A stretch of DNA of 64,000 nt from Plesiomonas shigelloides (GCF_900087055.1 NZ_LT575468.1:2046001-2110000), one strand, 5' to 3'. Counted from the stretch's first letter, positions 49,280-60,758 are shown. Notes: generated from the letters alone by a model not told the origin. Translations and numbers: made by a program.

Positions 49280-50149
49280 TTAAGCAGGACGACGCGGACG
49301 ACGCTGCTGCTGCTGTTGCTGAGTATGACGGCGCACTGCACGACGGATCTGGTTCGGATTCTTGGTCCGACGCTGATGTTCCACCGCCACTTTGGTCTGA
49401 GTCTCTTCCTTCAGACCCACCAGCTCACGCAAGTAGTTCACATCTTTCAGTTCCAGCTCTGCCCAGCCACCACGCGGCACCAGCTTAGGCAGCTTGATGT
49501 CACCGTAGCGCACACGGATCAGACGGCTCACCTGCACGCCCTGTGATTCCCACAGACGACGCACTTCACGGTTACGGCCTTCGGTCAGGGTGACGTTAAA
49601 CCACTGGTTGATACCCTCACCGCCCTGGAACTTGATGGACTTAAAGGACGCCGGACCATCTTCCAACTGCACGCCCAGACGCAGACGTTGCAACATAGCA
49701 TCATCCACCGCGCCAAACACACGTACAGAGTACTCACGTTCAACTTCTTGGCTTGGGTGCATCAGACGGTTCGCCAGTTCACCATCGGTCGTGAACAGCA
49801 GCAGACCTGAGGTATTCACGTCCAGACGACCTACGGCTATCCAACGCGCCCCTTTCATACGTGGCAGACGATCGAATACGGTAGGACGACCATCCGGGTC
49901 TTTACGCGTACAAAGCTCACCTTCCGGCTTGTAATACGCCAGAACGCGACAAATCACTTCGTCTTTTTCTTTGATGGAAACAATATGACCGTCAATACGC
50001 ACTTTCAGCGGTTGGCGAGTATCAACACGATCACCGAGTGTCGCTACTTTGCCATCGACACTGACACGTCCCTGCTCGATCATTGCTTCAATTTCACGTC
50101 GGGAGCCGTGACCGGCACGGGCCAATACTTTTTGCAGTTTTTCGCTCAT
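49280..50149 (-). CDS. rluB: 23S rRNA pseudouridine 2605 synthase RluB
   Basis: 289 residues. S4 RNA-binding domain (1-60), catalytic D110 in [12 protein letters not shown] at the E. coli number, and [13 protein letters not shown]. The last 40 residues are an Arg/Gln-rich tail with a run of six Gln. AGAGG precedes the ATG. Makes pseudouridine near the peptidyl transferase centre. Confidence 0.96.
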   Translation of the reverse strand: MSEKLQKVLARAGHGSRREIEAMIEQGRVSVDGKVATLGDRVDTRQPLKVRIDGHIVSIKEKDEVICRVLAYYKPEGELCTRKDPDGRPTVFDRLPRMKGARWIAVGRLDVNTSGLLLFTTDGELANRLMHPSQEVEREYSVRVFGAVDDAMLQRLRLGVQLEDGPASFKSIKFQGGEGINQWFNVTLTEGRNREVRRLWESQGVQVSRLIRVRYGDIKLPKLVPRGGWAELELKDVNYLRELVGLKEETQTKVAVEHQRRTKNPNQIRRAVRRHTQQQQQQRRPRRPA

Positions 50150-50193
50150 TGAGCCAACCTCTCATTGTCGCCTTCACAGGCGTCGCTAGTGTG

Positions 50194-50216
50194 TTTCGTT
50201 TCGGATTTCGTTTCGG
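50194..50216. repeat. Tandem TTTCGTTTCGG pair upstream of rluB
   Basis: TTTCGTTTCGG occurs at 50194-50204 and 50206-50216 in the rluB leader (period 12). Confidence 0.5.
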
Positions 50217-50279
50217 TAAGCTGCCCGATTGAGGCTTTACCCAAAGGGGGCAGCATCATACCTGATGCACCGCCGCGCA

Positions 50280-50900
50280 TCAATGAAATGGCGCGCTATC
50301 GGCAACCCCTTCACGCACGATAACCGGTGCATCTTCGGTCAAATCAATCACGGTGGTAGGCTGTTGGCCAAGGTAACCGCCATTGATGATCAAATCGACC
50401 TGATGTTCTAAATGATCGCGGATCTCTTCTGGATCAGACTCAGTAAAATCATTGCCCGGCAAAATCAGCGAGGTGGACATCAACGGCTCACCCAACGCCT
50501 CCAACAAAGCTTGCGCAATATTGTTATCCGGCACCCGCAGACCTATGGTTTTACGCTTTGGCGTCATCAAACGGCGCGGCACTTCTTTAGTCGCCTTCAA
50601 AATAAAGGTGTAAGCGCCCGGCGTGTTATTTTTGATCAAGCGAAAAGCGGAGTTACTGACCTGTGCGTACAACGAGATCTCAGACAGATCGCGGCACACC
50701 AAGGTAAAGTTATGCTCTGGGTCTAATTGACGGATGCGAACAATTCGATCCATCGCATGCTTATCGCCCAGCATACAGCCCATGGCATAGCCCGAATCGG
50801 TCGGATACACCACCACCGCGCCTTCGCGCAGCAAAGCCACCGCCTGATTAATCAGACGCGCTTGTGGGTTATCGGGATGAATGTAAAAAAACTGGCTCAT
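50280..50900 (-). CDS. yciO: YciO (Sua5/YrdC-related protein)
   Basis: 206 residues, same as E. coli YciO. AGGAGG is six bases before the ATG; 72 in-frame upstream codons lie inside rnm and are rejected. A YrdC-like fold (PTDSGYAMGCMLGDK, KRKTIGLRVPDN) but the function, unlike TsaC, is not established. One base after the rnm stop, so co-transcribed with it. Confidence 0.95.
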   Translation of the reverse strand: MSQFFYIHPDNPQARLINQAVALLREGAVVVYPTDSGYAMGCMLGDKHAMDRIVRIRQLDPEHNFTLVCRDLSEISLYAQVSNSAFRLIKNNTPGAYTFILKATKEVPRRLMTPKRKTIGLRVPDNNIAQALLEALGEPLMSTSLILPGNDFTESDPEEIRDHLEHQVDLIINGGYLGQQPTTVIDLTEDAPVIVREGVADSAPFH

Positions 50901-50901
50901 A

Positions 50902-51825
50902 TTATTCCTCCTGCCGTGTGTCAGGGTCAGGCCACTGATGCCACACCGGCGTGCAGTCTGCTGGTAGCCACAATTTCCGCCCCAGCTCGATCCACGAACA
51001 AGGCTGATGGAAATCAGATCCCTGTGAAACCAGCAGATTAAATTCTCTTGCATACGCCGCCAGTTGAGCCCGCTCCTGCGGGGCCTGCTGGCACTGTGCA
51101 ATTTCCATGGCATCACCGCCGGCTTGCGAAAATGTCTCTAACAATTTTCGCAGCCATTTTGCCGATAAACCATAGCGCCCCGGATGAGCCAGCACGGCCT
51201 GTCCGCCGGCAGCGTGAATCACGCTAATTGCTTGATTTATTGTACACCATTGCGGGGGAACATATCCTATTTTCCCTTTTGCCAGATATTTCTTAAACAC
51301 ACCTTGCATGGTGGACGCTACGCCCAGTTCCATCAGGTAACGGGCAAAGTGGGCTCGAGTAATTGCACTGCCGCGTTGCACATATTTGCGCGCACCTGCC
51401 AAGGCATCAGGAATGCGGTGTTTTTCCAAACGGCGCGCCATCTCTTCCGAGCGTTCGGTACGTTTTTGCTGCTGCTCGCCAATCAATTGCTGCAATTCAG
51501 GATGCGTTGGCGCAATGCCCAAACCCACAATATGAATTTCGATATTTTCCCAACAGGTGGATATCTCAATGCCATTAATCAAACGCAGCGCAAGCGCATG
51601 CTGCACAATGGCGTGATGGGCCGCGTCTAACCCGCCCACCGTATCATGATCAGTCAACGCCAACACGGTAACGCCTTGCTCGGCTGCCCGTAGGACCAAT
51701 TCTTCCGGCGATAAACTGCCATCAGAAGCCTGACTGTGGCTGTGTAAATCAAACAAAGGCACTAAGTTCTGTCCTGCGCTCTGTTCTGCACCCTGCTCTA
51801 CGCCGCGTTCTGCGTTGTCGGTCAT
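50902..51825 (-). CDS. rnm: PHP-domain 5'-3' exoribonuclease RNase AM (YciV/TrpH)
   Basis: 307 residues (E. coli 293). Metal-binding DLHSHSQASDG with H28, H30 and D35, LTDHDT, GIEIS and the C-terminal SQGSDFHQP. In E. coli it matures 5' ends of rRNAs. The first 20 residues hold a degenerate repeat (GVEQGAEQSAGQ) not in E. coli. Divergent from the trp operon, as in E. coli; co-transcribed with yciO. Confidence 0.95.
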   Translation of the reverse strand: MTDNAERGVEQGAEQSAGQNLVPLFDLHSHSQASDGSLSPEELVLRAAEQGVTVLALTDHDTVGGLDAAHHAIVQHALALRLINGIEISTCWENIEIHIVGLGIAPTHPELQQLIGEQQQKRTERSEEMARRLEKHRIPDALAGARKYVQRGSAITRAHFARYLMELGVASTMQGVFKKYLAKGKIGYVPPQWCTINQAISVIHAAGGQAVLAHPGRYGLSAKWLRKLLETFSQAGGDAMEIAQCQQAPQERAQLAAYAREFNLLVSQGSDFHQPCSWIELGRKLWLPADCTPVWHQWPDPDTRQEE

Positions 51826-52032
51826 GACTCATTTCCGTTTTCCAAAAAATTAACAGCAGCCTTATAACACACATCCCTTACTCGCCGCCCAAACAAAATG
51901 ATGTTCAAACGGTGCAATGCAAACGGATATTCGTTACCCCTGAGGTTGTGACACATCACGCAGCCAAACAGTAAAACAACCCGTCACTAACACCATCGCA
52001 GCGTTTTTATAATAAAAACTCACAATAAGGGA
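51826..52032. other. rnm-trp divergent region
   Basis: About 200 bases upstream of the trp promoter. No clear rnm promoter, CRP or other site found. Confidence 0.35.
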
Positions 52033-52066
52033 TTGACAACACCCACTCGTATCAGCTTAATAGTAC
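52033..52066 (+). promoter_or_regulatory. trp promoter and TrpR operator
   Basis: TTGACA at 52033-52038; -10 TTAATA at 52057-52062 (18-base spacer), or CTTAAT one base earlier. GTATCAGCTTAATAGTAC at 52049-52066 overlaps the -10 and keeps the GTA...TAC outer arms and TAGTAC right half of the TrpR box. Position relative to -10 as in E. coli. Confidence 0.78.
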
Positions 52067-52157
52067 ACAAGCCAAGCAAGTTTGGCATGCCGAATAACCG
52101 TGTAACACACCCGGCACCACACCCACTCTTGCTGCTGTGACCAATGAGGAGTCTGTT

Positions 52158-52262
52158 ATGTCAACGCTGTTCGTCCGCCACTACCACACAACTATCTGCA
52201 CTCTGCCTCTGGCAGGTTGGTGGCGTGATACCTATGCGGGCAGCGTTGTGGCACGTACCTGA
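52158..52262 (+). CDS. trpL: trp operon leader peptide
   Basis: 34 residues; ATG preceded by GAGGAGTCTGTT (GAGGAG seven bases upstream). Tandem Trp codons W21-W22 at 52218-52223 are the regulatory pair read during attenuation. The leader is longer than E. coli trpL (14 residues), with the Trp pair well inside. Together with the hairpins downstream this is a classical Trp attenuator. Confidence 0.88.
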   Translation: MSTLFVRHYHTTICTLPLAGWWRDTYAGSVVART

Positions 52263-52312
52263 GGTTAACTCAGCTCGTCACACCATCAAGCCCGCACTTT
52301 GCGGGTTTTTTT
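52236..52312 (+). terminator. trp attenuator, with antiterminator alternative
   Basis: Terminator: AGCCCGC (52289-52295), loop, GCGGG (52301-52305) and eight T. Alternative: GCGGGC (52236-52241) pairs with the same GCCCGC (52290-52295), blocking the terminator. The Trp codons end 12 bases before GCGGGC, so a ribosome stalled there would leave it free. A small hairpin CTGAG/CTCAG (52259-52273) overlaps the leader stop. Confidence 0.82.
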
Positions 52313-52366
52313 ATGCGTGTTTATACGCGCCACGAGATAACAGAAGTATTAAAGGAATAAAACGAT

Positions 52367-53995
52367 ATGGCCTCACTGATTCAGATTTTACAGCGCGATG
52401 TTCCGTATCATCAGGATCCCACCCTGATTTTTCAGGCTCTGTGCGCCGAACAAGCGGCCTGCTTACTGCTGGATTCAGCTGAAATTGATAGCAAGGAAAA
52501 CCTGAAAAGTTTGCTGCTGATTGATGCCGCATTGCGGATCGCTTGCCAAGGGAATCAGGTCAACGTGCAGGCGCACAGTGATAACGGACGCCGCCTGCTG
52601 GATGTGTTGCAACACAAGCTACCAGACAGCGTAGATGCCCTGCGTGAGTCTGCTGCGTTAACACTACGCTTTCCCGCAGGAGCCGCCCACTCTGCGACGG
52701 CGCAAGATGAAGATTCACGGCTGAAAAGTTTGTCAGTATTTGACAGTGTGCGCGCGTTACTGCACGGCTTGAGTTTTGACCCTCAGCACCCGCATGCCCT
52801 GTTTATCGGTGGACTGTTCGCCTACGATTTAGCGGCCCAATTCGAGCCAATGCCCGAGGTGGGAAGCCAGCAGCAATGCCCTGATTTTTGCCTTTATGTG
52901 GCCGAAACGTTGCTGATCATCGACCACCAGCACCGCCAAGCGCACCTGCAGGCGTCTTTATTTGCGCACTGCCAGCATGAGCAGCAGCGCTTAAGTGACC
53001 GCTTATTGCAGCTCAACCAACAACTGCACCACTTGCCAGCGCCGGCGCAGGCACCAGAAGCGAGCATCGCCCACTTGCACCTTAGCCAATCGGATGCGGA
53101 ATTTTGTACCACCGTGCAAACGCTGAAGCAGCATATTTTGTGCGGCGATATTTTTCAGGTGGTGCCGTCTCGCCGTTTCAGCTTGCCGTGCCCACACCCG
53201 TTAGCGGCTTACCGCGAACTCAAGCGCAGTAACCCCAGCCCATACATGTTTTACCTGCAAGATCCGCTGTTCACGCTATTCGGGGCATCTCCGGAAAGTG
53301 CCTTGAAGTTCAGCGCCGATACACGCCAAGTCGAAATCTACCCCATCGCCGGCACCCGTCCTCGCGGTAAAACTGTACAGGGCGACATAGACCGCGATCT
53401 GGATAGCCGACTGGAGCTGGATTTACGGTTGGATAAAAAAGAGCTAGCCGAGCACATGATGCTGGTCGACTTGGCGCGCAATGACGTTGCCCGGATCAGC
53501 GAGCCGGGTAGCCGCTATGTGGCCGATCTGCTGCACGTCGACCGCTATTCCCACGTCATGCATTTAGTCTCACGCGTTGTTGGCACTCTGCGTAGTGATC
53601 TTGATGCCCTGCACGCCTATCAAGCCAGCATGAACATGGGCACCCTGACCGGCGCGCCCAAAATTCGCGCGATGCAGCTGATTTATCAAACCGAACAAAC
53701 TCGCCGTGGCAGCTACGGTGGCGCAGTAGGTTACATGAATGGCCAAGGCGATCTGGATACTTGCATCGTGATCCGCTCAGCCTACGTCGAAAATGGTATC
53801 GCCTGTGTGCAAGCCGGTGCCGGTGTGGTGTACGACTCGGTACCACAAGCCGAAGCCGACGAAACCCGCGCTAAGGCACAAGCGGTGATCAGTGCTATCG
53901 CCCGCGCTCACCAATTTACGCTGCACGAATCCGTGCCTCAGAGCCAAGCGGCATTGCTCGGGCAAACCAACGTACAGGAGGCATCATCATGCTAA
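52367..53995 (+). CDS. trpE: Anthranilate synthase component I
   Basis: Chorismate to anthranilate, with TrpG. 542 residues (E. coli 520). Feedback site LLLDSAEI at 33-40, chorismate-binding PIAGTRPRG near residue 325 (Ala where PabB has Lys), and [15 protein letters not shown]. Ribosome site AAGGA. Ends overlapping trpG by seven bases. Confidence 0.98.
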   Translation: MASLIQILQRDVPYHQDPTLIFQALCAEQAACLLLDSAEIDSKENLKSLLLIDAALRIACQGNQVNVQAHSDNGRRLLDVLQHKLPDSVDALRESAALTLRFPAGAAHSATAQDEDSRLKSLSVFDSVRALLHGLSFDPQHPHALFIGGLFAYDLAAQFEPMPEVGSQQQCPDFCLYVAETLLIIDHQHRQAHLQASLFAHCQHEQQRLSDRLLQLNQQLHHLPAPAQAPEASIAHLHLSQSDAEFCTTVQTLKQHILCGDIFQVVPSRRFSLPCPHPLAAYRELKRSNPSPYMFYLQDPLFTLFGASPESALKFSADTRQVEIYPIAGTRPRGKTVQGDIDRDLDSRLELDLRLDKKELAEHMMLVDLARNDVARISEPGSRYVADLLHVDRYSHVMHLVSRVVGTLRSDLDALHAYQASMNMGTLTGAPKIRAMQLIYQTEQTRRGSYGGAVGYMNGQGDLDTCIVIRSAYVENGIACVQAGAGVVYDSVPQAEADETRAKAQAVISAIARAHQFTLHESVPQSQAALLGQTNVQEASSC

Positions 53996-54657
53996 ATTCA
54001 TCGGCCACTGTATCCGGCACCATGATGTCCAACGTCAATACCGCTGCGATGCCGCATGTCGTGCTACTCGATAACTTTGACTCGTTCACCTATAACTTGG
54101 TCGACCAATTCCGCTTGCTCGGATGCCCGGTCACCGTATTTCGTAACAGTGTCGATGCCAAGCATATCGCCGCGCAATTACGTGAGCTAAACCAGCAATC
54201 GAGCGCCGTCTTAGTGCTCTCGCCAGGGCCAGGCGCACCGAGTGCGGCGGGCTGCATGCCAGCCTTGATTGCAGATATCAAAGGGCAAGTACCGATTATT
54301 GGCATCTGCCTTGGCCATCAAGCCCTGATCGAATCTTATGGCGGCACCGTCAGCACGGCCGGTGAGATTATTCACGGTAAAGCCTCCGCTATTAGCCATG
54401 ATGGGCAAGCCATGTTCGCCGGCCTGCCACAACCACTGCCCGTGGCCCGTTACCACTCGCTAGCCGGTAGCAATCTACCGAGCACACTGACGGTCTGCGC
54501 GGAATATCAAGGGATCCCAATGGCCATTCGCCAAGATAGCGATCGCGTCTGTGGTTTCCAGTTCCATCCAGAGTCGATTCTCACCACACAAGGTGCTGTC
54601 TTGCTGGCGAATGCACTGCGTTGGGCCAGCGCCAAGAGCGCCATCCCAACAGCTTGA
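53989..54657 (+). CDS. trpG: Anthranilate synthase component II, glutamine amidotransferase
   Basis: 222 residues. AGGAGG lies seven bases before the ATG at 53989, which overlaps the trpE stop; internal ATGs (codons 12, 13 and 21) are possible and codon 21 fits the usual family start, so about 20 residues are an N-terminal extension. Class I amidotransferase triad: C107 in GICLGHQ and the HPE motif (FQFHPES). Not fused to trpD, unlike E. coli. Confidence 0.96.
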   Translation: MLNSSATVSGTMMSNVNTAAMPHVVLLDNFDSFTYNLVDQFRLLGCPVTVFRNSVDAKHIAAQLRELNQQSSAVLVLSPGPGAPSAAGCMPALIADIKGQVPIIGICLGHQALIESYGGTVSTAGEIIHGKASAISHDGQAMFAGLPQPLPVARYHSLAGSNLPSTLTVCAEYQGIPMAIRQDSDRVCGFQFHPESILTTQGAVLLANALRWASAKSAIPTA

Positions 54658-54723
54658 GGCTGGCTCAACAGCCCGAATCACGACACCGACCGAATACGGA
54701 ACTGCTCGAAGAAGGAATAGACG

Positions 54724-55722
54724 ATGCAAGCCATTCTGGACAAATTATTCCGCCGCGACAGCTTAACGCGCGACGAAAGCCACACTCTGTTTGACAGCAT
54801 TATTCAAGGCGCTATGCCGCCAGAATTGCTGGCTGCAGTCTTGATCGCATTGAAAATGCGTGGCGAGACCCCGCAAGAGATCGCCGGCGCGGCTTCAGCG
54901 CTGCTGGCCCATGCCCAGCCGTTCCCACGCCCAGATTATCTGTTTGCCGATATCGTCGGCACTGGCGGCGATGGCAGTGGCAGCATCAATATCTCCACCG
55001 CCAGTGCATTTGTTGCCGCCTGCTGTGATGTTCGCATTGCCAAACATGGCAATCGCAGCGTATCGAGCTTAACCGGCTCTTCCGATGTATTAAGTGCTCT
55101 GGGTATTCGCATCGACTTACCGGCCGAGCAAGCGCGCGCAGCCATGAATGACTTAGGCGTGTGCTTTTTATTCGCGCCGCAATACCACGGCGGCGTGCGC
55201 CACGCCATGCCGGTGCGCCAGCAGCTAAAAACGCGCACCATCTTTAATGTGCTCGGCCCCTTGATTAATCCTGCGCGTCCGCCGTTGGAGTTGATGGGTG
55301 TCTATTCGCCAGAGCTGCTGTTACCGATTGCCGAAACACTGCGCGAATTGGGCTTTACGCGCGCCGCGGTCGTCCACGGTAGCGGCCTAGATGAAGTGGC
55401 ACTGCACGGCCCTACCCAAGTAGCTGAGCTGCGCGACGGTGATATCCACAGCTATACCTTAACGCCGGACGATTTTGGTTTAACCGCCGCGCCACTGGAA
55501 AGCTTACGCGGTGGCGATGCGGGTGAAAATGCGCGCATTCTCACGCAATTACTGCAAGGACAAGGCACTACCGCACAACGTCATGCCGTAGCAGCTAACG
55601 TTGCCTTACTGCTGCGGCTATTCGGGCACGAGGATCTCAAGCACAATGCAGAACAGGCATTAGCTGTGCTGGCCGGAGATCAGGCCCTGCGCAAAGTTCA
55701 ACTTCTTGCAGCCCGAGGTTAA
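54724..55722 (+). CDS. trpD: Anthranilate phosphoribosyltransferase
   Basis: 332 residues. [18 protein letters not shown] and [17 protein letters not shown] are the PRPP and anthranilate-binding blocks. AAGGAA precedes the ATG by eight bases. The 66-base gap after trpG is the only sizable break inside the operon; no promoter was recognised in it. Adds phosphoribose to anthranilate. Confidence 0.97.
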   Translation: MQAILDKLFRRDSLTRDESHTLFDSIIQGAMPPELLAAVLIALKMRGETPQEIAGAASALLAHAQPFPRPDYLFADIVGTGGDGSGSINISTASAFVAACCDVRIAKHGNRSVSSLTGSSDVLSALGIRIDLPAEQARAAMNDLGVCFLFAPQYHGGVRHAMPVRQQLKTRTIFNVLGPLINPARPPLELMGVYSPELLLPIAETLRELGFTRAAVVHGSGLDEVALHGPTQVAELRDGDIHSYTLTPDDFGLTAAPLESLRGGDAGENARILTQLLQGQGTTAQRHAVAANVALLLRLFGHEDLKHNAEQALAVLAGDQALRKVQLLAARG

Positions 55723-55724
55723 GG

Positions 55725-57110
55725 ATGAAAGAGACTGTATTAAGTCGCATTGTCGCCGACAAACACCATTGGATTGCGCAGCAAAAAAGCGCGCAGCCAT
55801 TGGAAAGCTTTATTCTGGATATTCACCCCAGCGATCGGGATTTTTATGCGGCGCTACGCCAAAACCGACCGGCATTTATTTTGGAATGCAAGAAAGCCTC
55901 CCCCTCTAAGGGGCTGATCCGCGCTGATTTTGATCCCGCAGCGATTGCTCGGATCTACGCACCTTATGCTTCGGTCATTTCGGTACTGACTGACGAAAAA
56001 TACTTTCAGGGCAGCTTTTCGTTTTTACCGCAAGTCAGACAAGAAGTGCGCCAGCCCGTGTTGTGCAAAGATTTCATCATTGACCCATATCAGATTTATC
56101 TGGCACGCCATCATCAAGCCGATGCCATCTTACTGATGCTGTCTGTGCTCGATGATGAAACCTACCGCACACTGCACGCGGTGGCCGATCGCCTGCACAT
56201 GGGCGTGCTGACTGAAGTGAGCAATCGAGAAGAAGCTGAACGAGCGGTGACTCTCGGGGCGCGAGTAGTTGGCATCAATAACCGCAATCTGCGGGATTTG
56301 AGCATTGATACCTCGCGCACGGTTGAATTAGCCGCCATGTTACCACCAGATGTGCTGGTGATCAGCGAATCCGGTATCCACCAACATCGCCAGATCCGTC
56401 AACTCGGGCAAGTCGCACATGGCTTTTTGATTGGTAGCGCCCTGATGGCCGAGCCTGATTTGAATCAAGCGGTGCGCCGCGTGCTGCTGGGGGAAAACAA
56501 AGTTTGTGGTTTGACGCGCCCTGAAGATGCCCTGGCCGCCTATCAAGCCGGCGCTTACTACGGCGGGCTGATCTTTGTTGGCAAATCGCCGCGCTATGTG
56601 GATATTGCCACAGCAAAAACCATTCAAGCCGCCGCACCGCTGCAATACGTTGGCGTGTTTCGCAACGCCAAACCAGAAACCATCGCACTGACCGTTGAGC
56701 GCCTAGGTTTACATGCGGTGCAACTCCACGGCAGTGAGGATGCGGCGTATATCCACGCCTTACGGCAAACATTACCAACCCAGTGCCAAATTTGGAAAGC
56801 ACTGCCCGTGGGCGAGCACGTCCCTAAACTGGATCTGCCGGATGTCGATCGCTATGTGCTCGACAGCGAAGCACAAGGCCAGTTCGGCGGCACCGGGCGC
56901 ACCTTTAACTGGGCGTTATTAGAAGGATTACCGCTCGATAACGTGTTGCTCGCCGGTGGTCTAAACCCCGATAACGCCGAATCAGCGCAGCACTTAGGTG
57001 CCGTCGGCCTCGATTTTAACTCCGGCTTAGAAAGTGCGCCGGGGATCAAAAGTCAGGACAAAATCAGTACCGTTTTCTCACGTTTACGTCAGCAGGGAGT
57101 TTCAGCATGA
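55725..57110 (+). CDS. trpC: Bifunctional indole-3-glycerol-phosphate synthase / phosphoribosylanthranilate isomerase
   Basis: 461 residues, the fused TrpC(F) form of E. coli (452). IGPS barrel about 1-255 ([34 protein letters not shown]) and PRAI barrel about 258-461 ([28 protein letters not shown]). ATG is two bases after the trpD stop; its TGA overlaps trpB. Confidence 0.97.
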   Translation: MKETVLSRIVADKHHWIAQQKSAQPLESFILDIHPSDRDFYAALRQNRPAFILECKKASPSKGLIRADFDPAAIARIYAPYASVISVLTDEKYFQGSFSFLPQVRQEVRQPVLCKDFIIDPYQIYLARHHQADAILLMLSVLDDETYRTLHAVADRLHMGVLTEVSNREEAERAVTLGARVVGINNRNLRDLSIDTSRTVELAAMLPPDVLVISESGIHQHRQIRQLGQVAHGFLIGSALMAEPDLNQAVRRVLLGENKVCGLTRPEDALAAYQAGAYYGGLIFVGKSPRYVDIATAKTIQAAAPLQYVGVFRNAKPETIALTVERLGLHAVQLHGSEDAAYIHALRQTLPTQCQIWKALPVGEHVPKLDLPDVDRYVLDSEAQGQFGGTGRTFNWALLEGLPLDNVLLAGGLNPDNAESAQHLGAVGLDFNSGLESAPGIKSQDKISTVFSRLRQQGVSA

Positions 57111-58300
57111 CCAAGCTTAATCCGTATTTTGGTGAATTTGGCGGGATGTTCGTCCCCCAGATTTTGATCCCTGTCTTGCAGCAGCTGGAAGAAGCGTTCA
57201 TTGAGGCTCGCCAAGATCCTGCGTTTCAAGCTGAACTGCACGACCTGTTGGTCAACTACGCCGGACGCCCGACCGCCTTGACCCTGTGCCGTAATCTCAC
57301 CGCCGGCACGCGCACTAAGCTATACCTCAAGCGCGAAGATTTACTGCACGGCGGCGCGCACAAAACCAACCAAGTATTGGGACAAGCGCTGCTGGCGCGT
57401 CGCATGGGCAAAACCGAGATCATCGCAGAAACCGGTGCTGGGCAACACGGCGTCGCCACCGCGCTGGCCTGCGCGCTGCTCGGACTCAAATGCCGCATCT
57501 ACATGGGCGCGAAAGATGTGGAGCGTCAATCGCCGAATGTGTTTCGCATGCGACTGATGGGCGCAGAGGTGATCCCGGTCACCTCAGGCTCGGCAACCTT
57601 AAAAGATGCTTGCAGCGAAGCAATGCGTGATTGGTCTGCCAGCTATGCCACCGCCCACTACTTATTGGGCACGGCAGCAGGCCCGCATCCCTTCCCCACC
57701 ATTGTGCGTGAATTTCAGCGCATGATTGGTGAAGAAACCAAGCGCCAAATTATGGAAAAAGAAGGCCGACTGCCAGATGCCGTGATCGCCTGTGTCGGCG
57801 GAGGCTCCAACGCCATCGGCATGTTCGCGGACTTTATTGATGAAACCTCCGTGCGCCTCATCGGTGTCGAGCCTGGTGGACTCGGCATTGCGAGCGGCCA
57901 ACATGGTGCGCCACTCAAGCATGGCAAAGTGGGGATCTTCTTTGGGATGAAAAGCCCCATAATGCAAGACGCAGAAGGACAAATTGAAGAGTCCTACTCC
58001 ATCTCTGCCGGTCTCGATTTCCCCTCTGTGGGCCCGCAGCATGCACACCTGAATAGCATTGGCCGTGCGGATTATGTTTCGATCACCGATGACGAAGCGT
58101 TAGACGCATTCCAAGAAATTGCCCGTCACGAAGGGATCATTGCCGCGCTGGAATCCTCACATGCACTGGCGCATGCCCTGAAAATGGCGCGCGAAAATCC
58201 GCAGCAAGAGCAATTGCTGGTGGTTAACCTTTCCGGTCGTGGCGACAAAGATATTTTTACTGTTCACAAGATCTTGCAAGCGCGCGGGGTGATGCAATGA
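57107..58300 (+). CDS. trpB: Tryptophan synthase beta chain
   Basis: 397 residues, as in E. coli. PLP lysine K86 in [15 protein letters not shown], phosphate-binding GGGSNAIG, and GHLNSIGR-type loop. ATGA overlap with trpC. Joins indole and serine to tryptophan. Confidence 0.98.
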   Translation: MTKLNPYFGEFGGMFVPQILIPVLQQLEEAFIEARQDPAFQAELHDLLVNYAGRPTALTLCRNLTAGTRTKLYLKREDLLHGGAHKTNQVLGQALLARRMGKTEIIAETGAGQHGVATALACALLGLKCRIYMGAKDVERQSPNVFRMRLMGAEVIPVTSGSATLKDACSEAMRDWSASYATAHYLLGTAAGPHPFPTIVREFQRMIGEETKRQIMEKEGRLPDAVIACVGGGSNAIGMFADFIDETSVRLIGVEPGGLGIASGQHGAPLKHGKVGIFFGMKSPIMQDAEGQIEESYSISAGLDFPSVGPQHAHLNSIGRADYVSITDDEALDAFQEIARHEGIIAALESSHALAHALKMARENPQQEQLLVVNLSGRGDKDIFTVHKILQARGVMQ

Positions 58301-59106
58301 GCCGTTATCAAACACTGTTTCAGACACTGGCCGAACGCCATGAAGGCGCGTTTGTCCCCTTTGTTACGCTGGGCGACCCCAACCGTGAACAGTCTCTGGC
58401 CATTATCGACACCTTAATTGCAGCTGGTGCCGATGCTCTAGAGCTGGGCTTTCCGTTCTCGGATCCGTCTGCTGATGGCCCCACCATTCAAGGTGCCAAT
58501 TTGCGCGCATTGCAATCTGGCATCACGCCAACTCAGTGCTTCGCCATGCTGAGCGAAATCCGCGCTCGCCATCCCAAAATCCCCATTGGGCTGCTGATGT
58601 ACGCCAATTTGGTCTATGCCCGCGGCATTGATGCGTTTTACGCTGCGTGTGTACAAAGCGGCGTAGACTCCGTGTTAATTGCCGATGTGCCCGTTGAAGA
58701 ATCACTGCCGTTTCGTGTGGCGGCGCAAGTGCACGGCATCGAAACTATCTTCATCTGCCCACCGAATGCGAACAGTGCCACCGTGCAAAGTGTGGCTGCG
58801 AGCTCACAAGGCTATACCTATCTGCTCTCGCGCGCCGGCGTAACCGGTGCTGAGCAAAAAGCCGTGATGCCACTGGAGCACATTATGGCGCAGCTTCGCG
58901 ATCATAATGCGCCGCCAGCCCTGCTCGGCTTTGGAATTGCAGAGCCAGCTCAAGTCAAAGCAGCACTGGATGCCGGCGCGGCAGGCGCTATTTCCGGCTC
59001 AGCGGTGGTGAAAATCATCGAACAGTACCAAACCCAGCCAGAGCAGATGCTGCAACACTTGCATGCGTTTGTTCAGGCCATGAAAGCGGCCACTCAGCGC
59101 GGCTAA
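58297..59106 (+). CDS. trpA: Tryptophan synthase alpha chain
   Basis: 269 residues. Catalytic E49 ([11 protein letters not shown]) and D60 at the usual numbers; [16 protein letters not shown] loop. ATGA overlap with trpB. Last gene of the operon. Confidence 0.98.
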   Translation: MSRYQTLFQTLAERHEGAFVPFVTLGDPNREQSLAIIDTLIAAGADALELGFPFSDPSADGPTIQGANLRALQSGITPTQCFAMLSEIRARHPKIPIGLLMYANLVYARGIDAFYAACVQSGVDSVLIADVPVEESLPFRVAAQVHGIETIFICPPNANSATVQSVAASSQGYTYLLSRAGVTGAEQKAVMPLEHIMAQLRDHNAPPALLGFGIAEPAQVKAALDAGAAGAISGSAVVKIIEQYQTQPEQMLQHLHAFVQAMKAATQRG

Positions 59107-59453
59107 TTCGCAGCATAACCGGGCGTAACCCCAATCCCCGATAACAGGTCGGCGCCACCGGCCTGTTTTTTCCACATCCAGAGGATTGAGCGCATCAGCT
59201 CTCACCATGCCCTATTTCACACCGCTGCCGCGGCAGTTAAACGCATACTTACGAGCTACATCCCGTCATCGCACTGATTTACAGCGATATTTATTGCCCC
59301 CTCTTGAAGAGCGGTAGCCGCCGCGCTATAAAACGCAGCAGTGAATTAGTTCGTTGAAAACACCCCTTTCGCCCGCCCGCTCATAGAAATGAGCATTGAG
59401 GCATACGAAAGGCGTGGTGGTCTGCTCCATAACAGTGAAGTTTGTGTGCAATC
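59107..59453. other. Gap after trpA
   Basis: Contains the operon terminator. A 36-codon ORF at 59207-59317 has no ribosome site. Nothing else seen. Confidence 0.4.
59143..59171 (+). terminator. trp operon terminator
   Basis: AACAGGTCGG, five bases, CCGGCCTGTT (one T-G pair) then TTTT. Confidence 0.85.
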
Positions 59454-59831
59454 ATGAGTGATGAGTTAAATCCCTGTGTCAGCTGCGGCGCGTGCTGCGC
59501 CTATTTCCGCGTTTCTTTCTACTGGGGCGAAACTACCGAAGGCGGTGGTTTAGTACCTGAACATCTCACTGAACAAGTGACCCCGCATCTGGTTTGCATG
59601 CAGGGCACCGGTCAACGCCCGGCGCGCTGTGTGGCGTTAACCGGTCAGATTGGCGAGTCGGTCAGTTGCAGTATGTATCATCAACGCTCCAGCACCTGTC
59701 GGCAATTTGCCATGTCCGGTGAAAACGGCGTCCACAACCCTGACTGCGATAAAGCCCGCGCCGCACATGGTTTACCGCCCTTACCGGTTCCCGTTTGGCA
59801 ACCGTCTCTACCGGAGGCTGAACCGGCCTGA
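59454..59831 (+). CDS. YkgJ-type cysteine-cluster protein
   Basis: 125 residues from the ATG after TGCAATC; an upstream start is four codons earlier and neither has a strong ribosome site. CVSCGACCAYFRVSF, CVALTGQIGES..C and STCRQF hold a metal-ligand set (CxxCxxCC, then distant C, C and C) typical of YkgJ/UPF0153 proteins that bind zinc or iron-sulfur. Function unknown. Ends Pro-rich. Single gene. Confidence 0.8.
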   Translation: MSDELNPCVSCGACCAYFRVSFYWGETTEGGGLVPEHLTEQVTPHLVCMQGTGQRPARCVALTGQIGESVSCSMYHQRSSTCRQFAMSGENGVHNPDCDKARAAHGLPPLPVPVWQPSLPEAEPA

Positions 59832-59981
59832 GCCTTAATCTAAGACTGAAATTTTCAGCAGAATTAGCCCACATCAGCGAACAAACACCGATTACCACAC
59901 TGCAGCCCTTTCATTTGAGGGCTGCTACCCGCTACAATCAGCCCCCGAAACAGAATCTTGCATGAACTGTGGGGAGACTTC

Positions 59982-60707
59982 ATGCCTATCACCGCTCAAA
60001 CTTTATTACGCGACAGCGCTAACTTTATCCGTAATCACCTGAATACGGTGCTGCTGCTTTCACTGATCGTTGCTGTGATTGTGGTTCTGGCAGAATACCT
60101 GATGATAGGAACTCCAGACTCCATCGAACTGTCGCAAGACCAGATCATGATGCAAAGCATGCGCACACAAACTTTGCTGAACATCCTGACCACTCCGCTG
60201 TTTAGCGTCAGTCTGCTGAGTCTGGTATTGCTAAGCTCCCGTGGTTTTCAAGCTAACACCATGACCGCACTGAAAGCCGGTGTGCCGCTCTATTTCTCGA
60301 TGTTAGGGCTGGAAGTATTATCTGGACTCGCGACCTTTGTCGGCTTTTTAGCGCTGATCCTGCCAGGGATTTATGTGGCGATCCGTCTGTCTTTCGCCCC
60401 TTGCTTTTTAGTTAGCGAACGTTTGCACATGCTAGATGCCATGAAAGCAAGCTGGGCCGGTGCGACACCGTGGATGCGTTTGGTCTTACAAGGCTATTTG
60501 TTTATCTACCTAGGTTTGCGTCTGCCATCGGTCTACATTTTGGGGCTGATTGATAATGCGCTGAACCTGTATCCATCATTGTTTGCTCTGCTGGTAAGCG
60601 TGGTCTACAACCTGACCAGCGCCCTGATGCTGATTTTCCTGTTCCGTCTGTATATGCTGAAATTAGCTCCACAACAGGAGCAAACCAGCACACCAAGCGT
60701 GGAGTAA
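59982..60707 (+). CDS. yciC: YciC family inner-membrane protein (UPF0259)
   Basis: 241 residues, start ATG with GGGGAG six bases upstream (eight in-frame codons before lack a site). Six membrane helices. The MPITAQTLLRDSANFIRN start and the LPGIYVAIRLSFAP block match YciC. In E. coli it is near yciB/yciA by the trp region, so synteny is partly kept. Function unknown. Confidence 0.9.
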   Translation: MPITAQTLLRDSANFIRNHLNTVLLLSLIVAVIVVLAEYLMIGTPDSIELSQDQIMMQSMRTQTLLNILTTPLFSVSLLSLVLLSSRGFQANTMTALKAGVPLYFSMLGLEVLSGLATFVGFLALILPGIYVAIRLSFAPCFLVSERLHMLDAMKASWAGATPWMRLVLQGYLFIYLGLRLPSVYILGLIDNALNLYPSLFALLVSVVYNLTSALMLIFLFRLYMLKLAPQQEQTSTPSVE

Positions 60708-60758
60708 TAATCAATCGCTAGCACGAGCAAGTGCCTCGATAAAACGGCATTGCATCAA

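Noticed and set aside
52144..52482. 112-codon ORF over the trp leader
   Set aside because: Different frame from the leader peptide; overlaps trpE start and attenuator.
59207..59317. 36-codon ORF after trpA
   Set aside because: No ribosome site; length well within chance.
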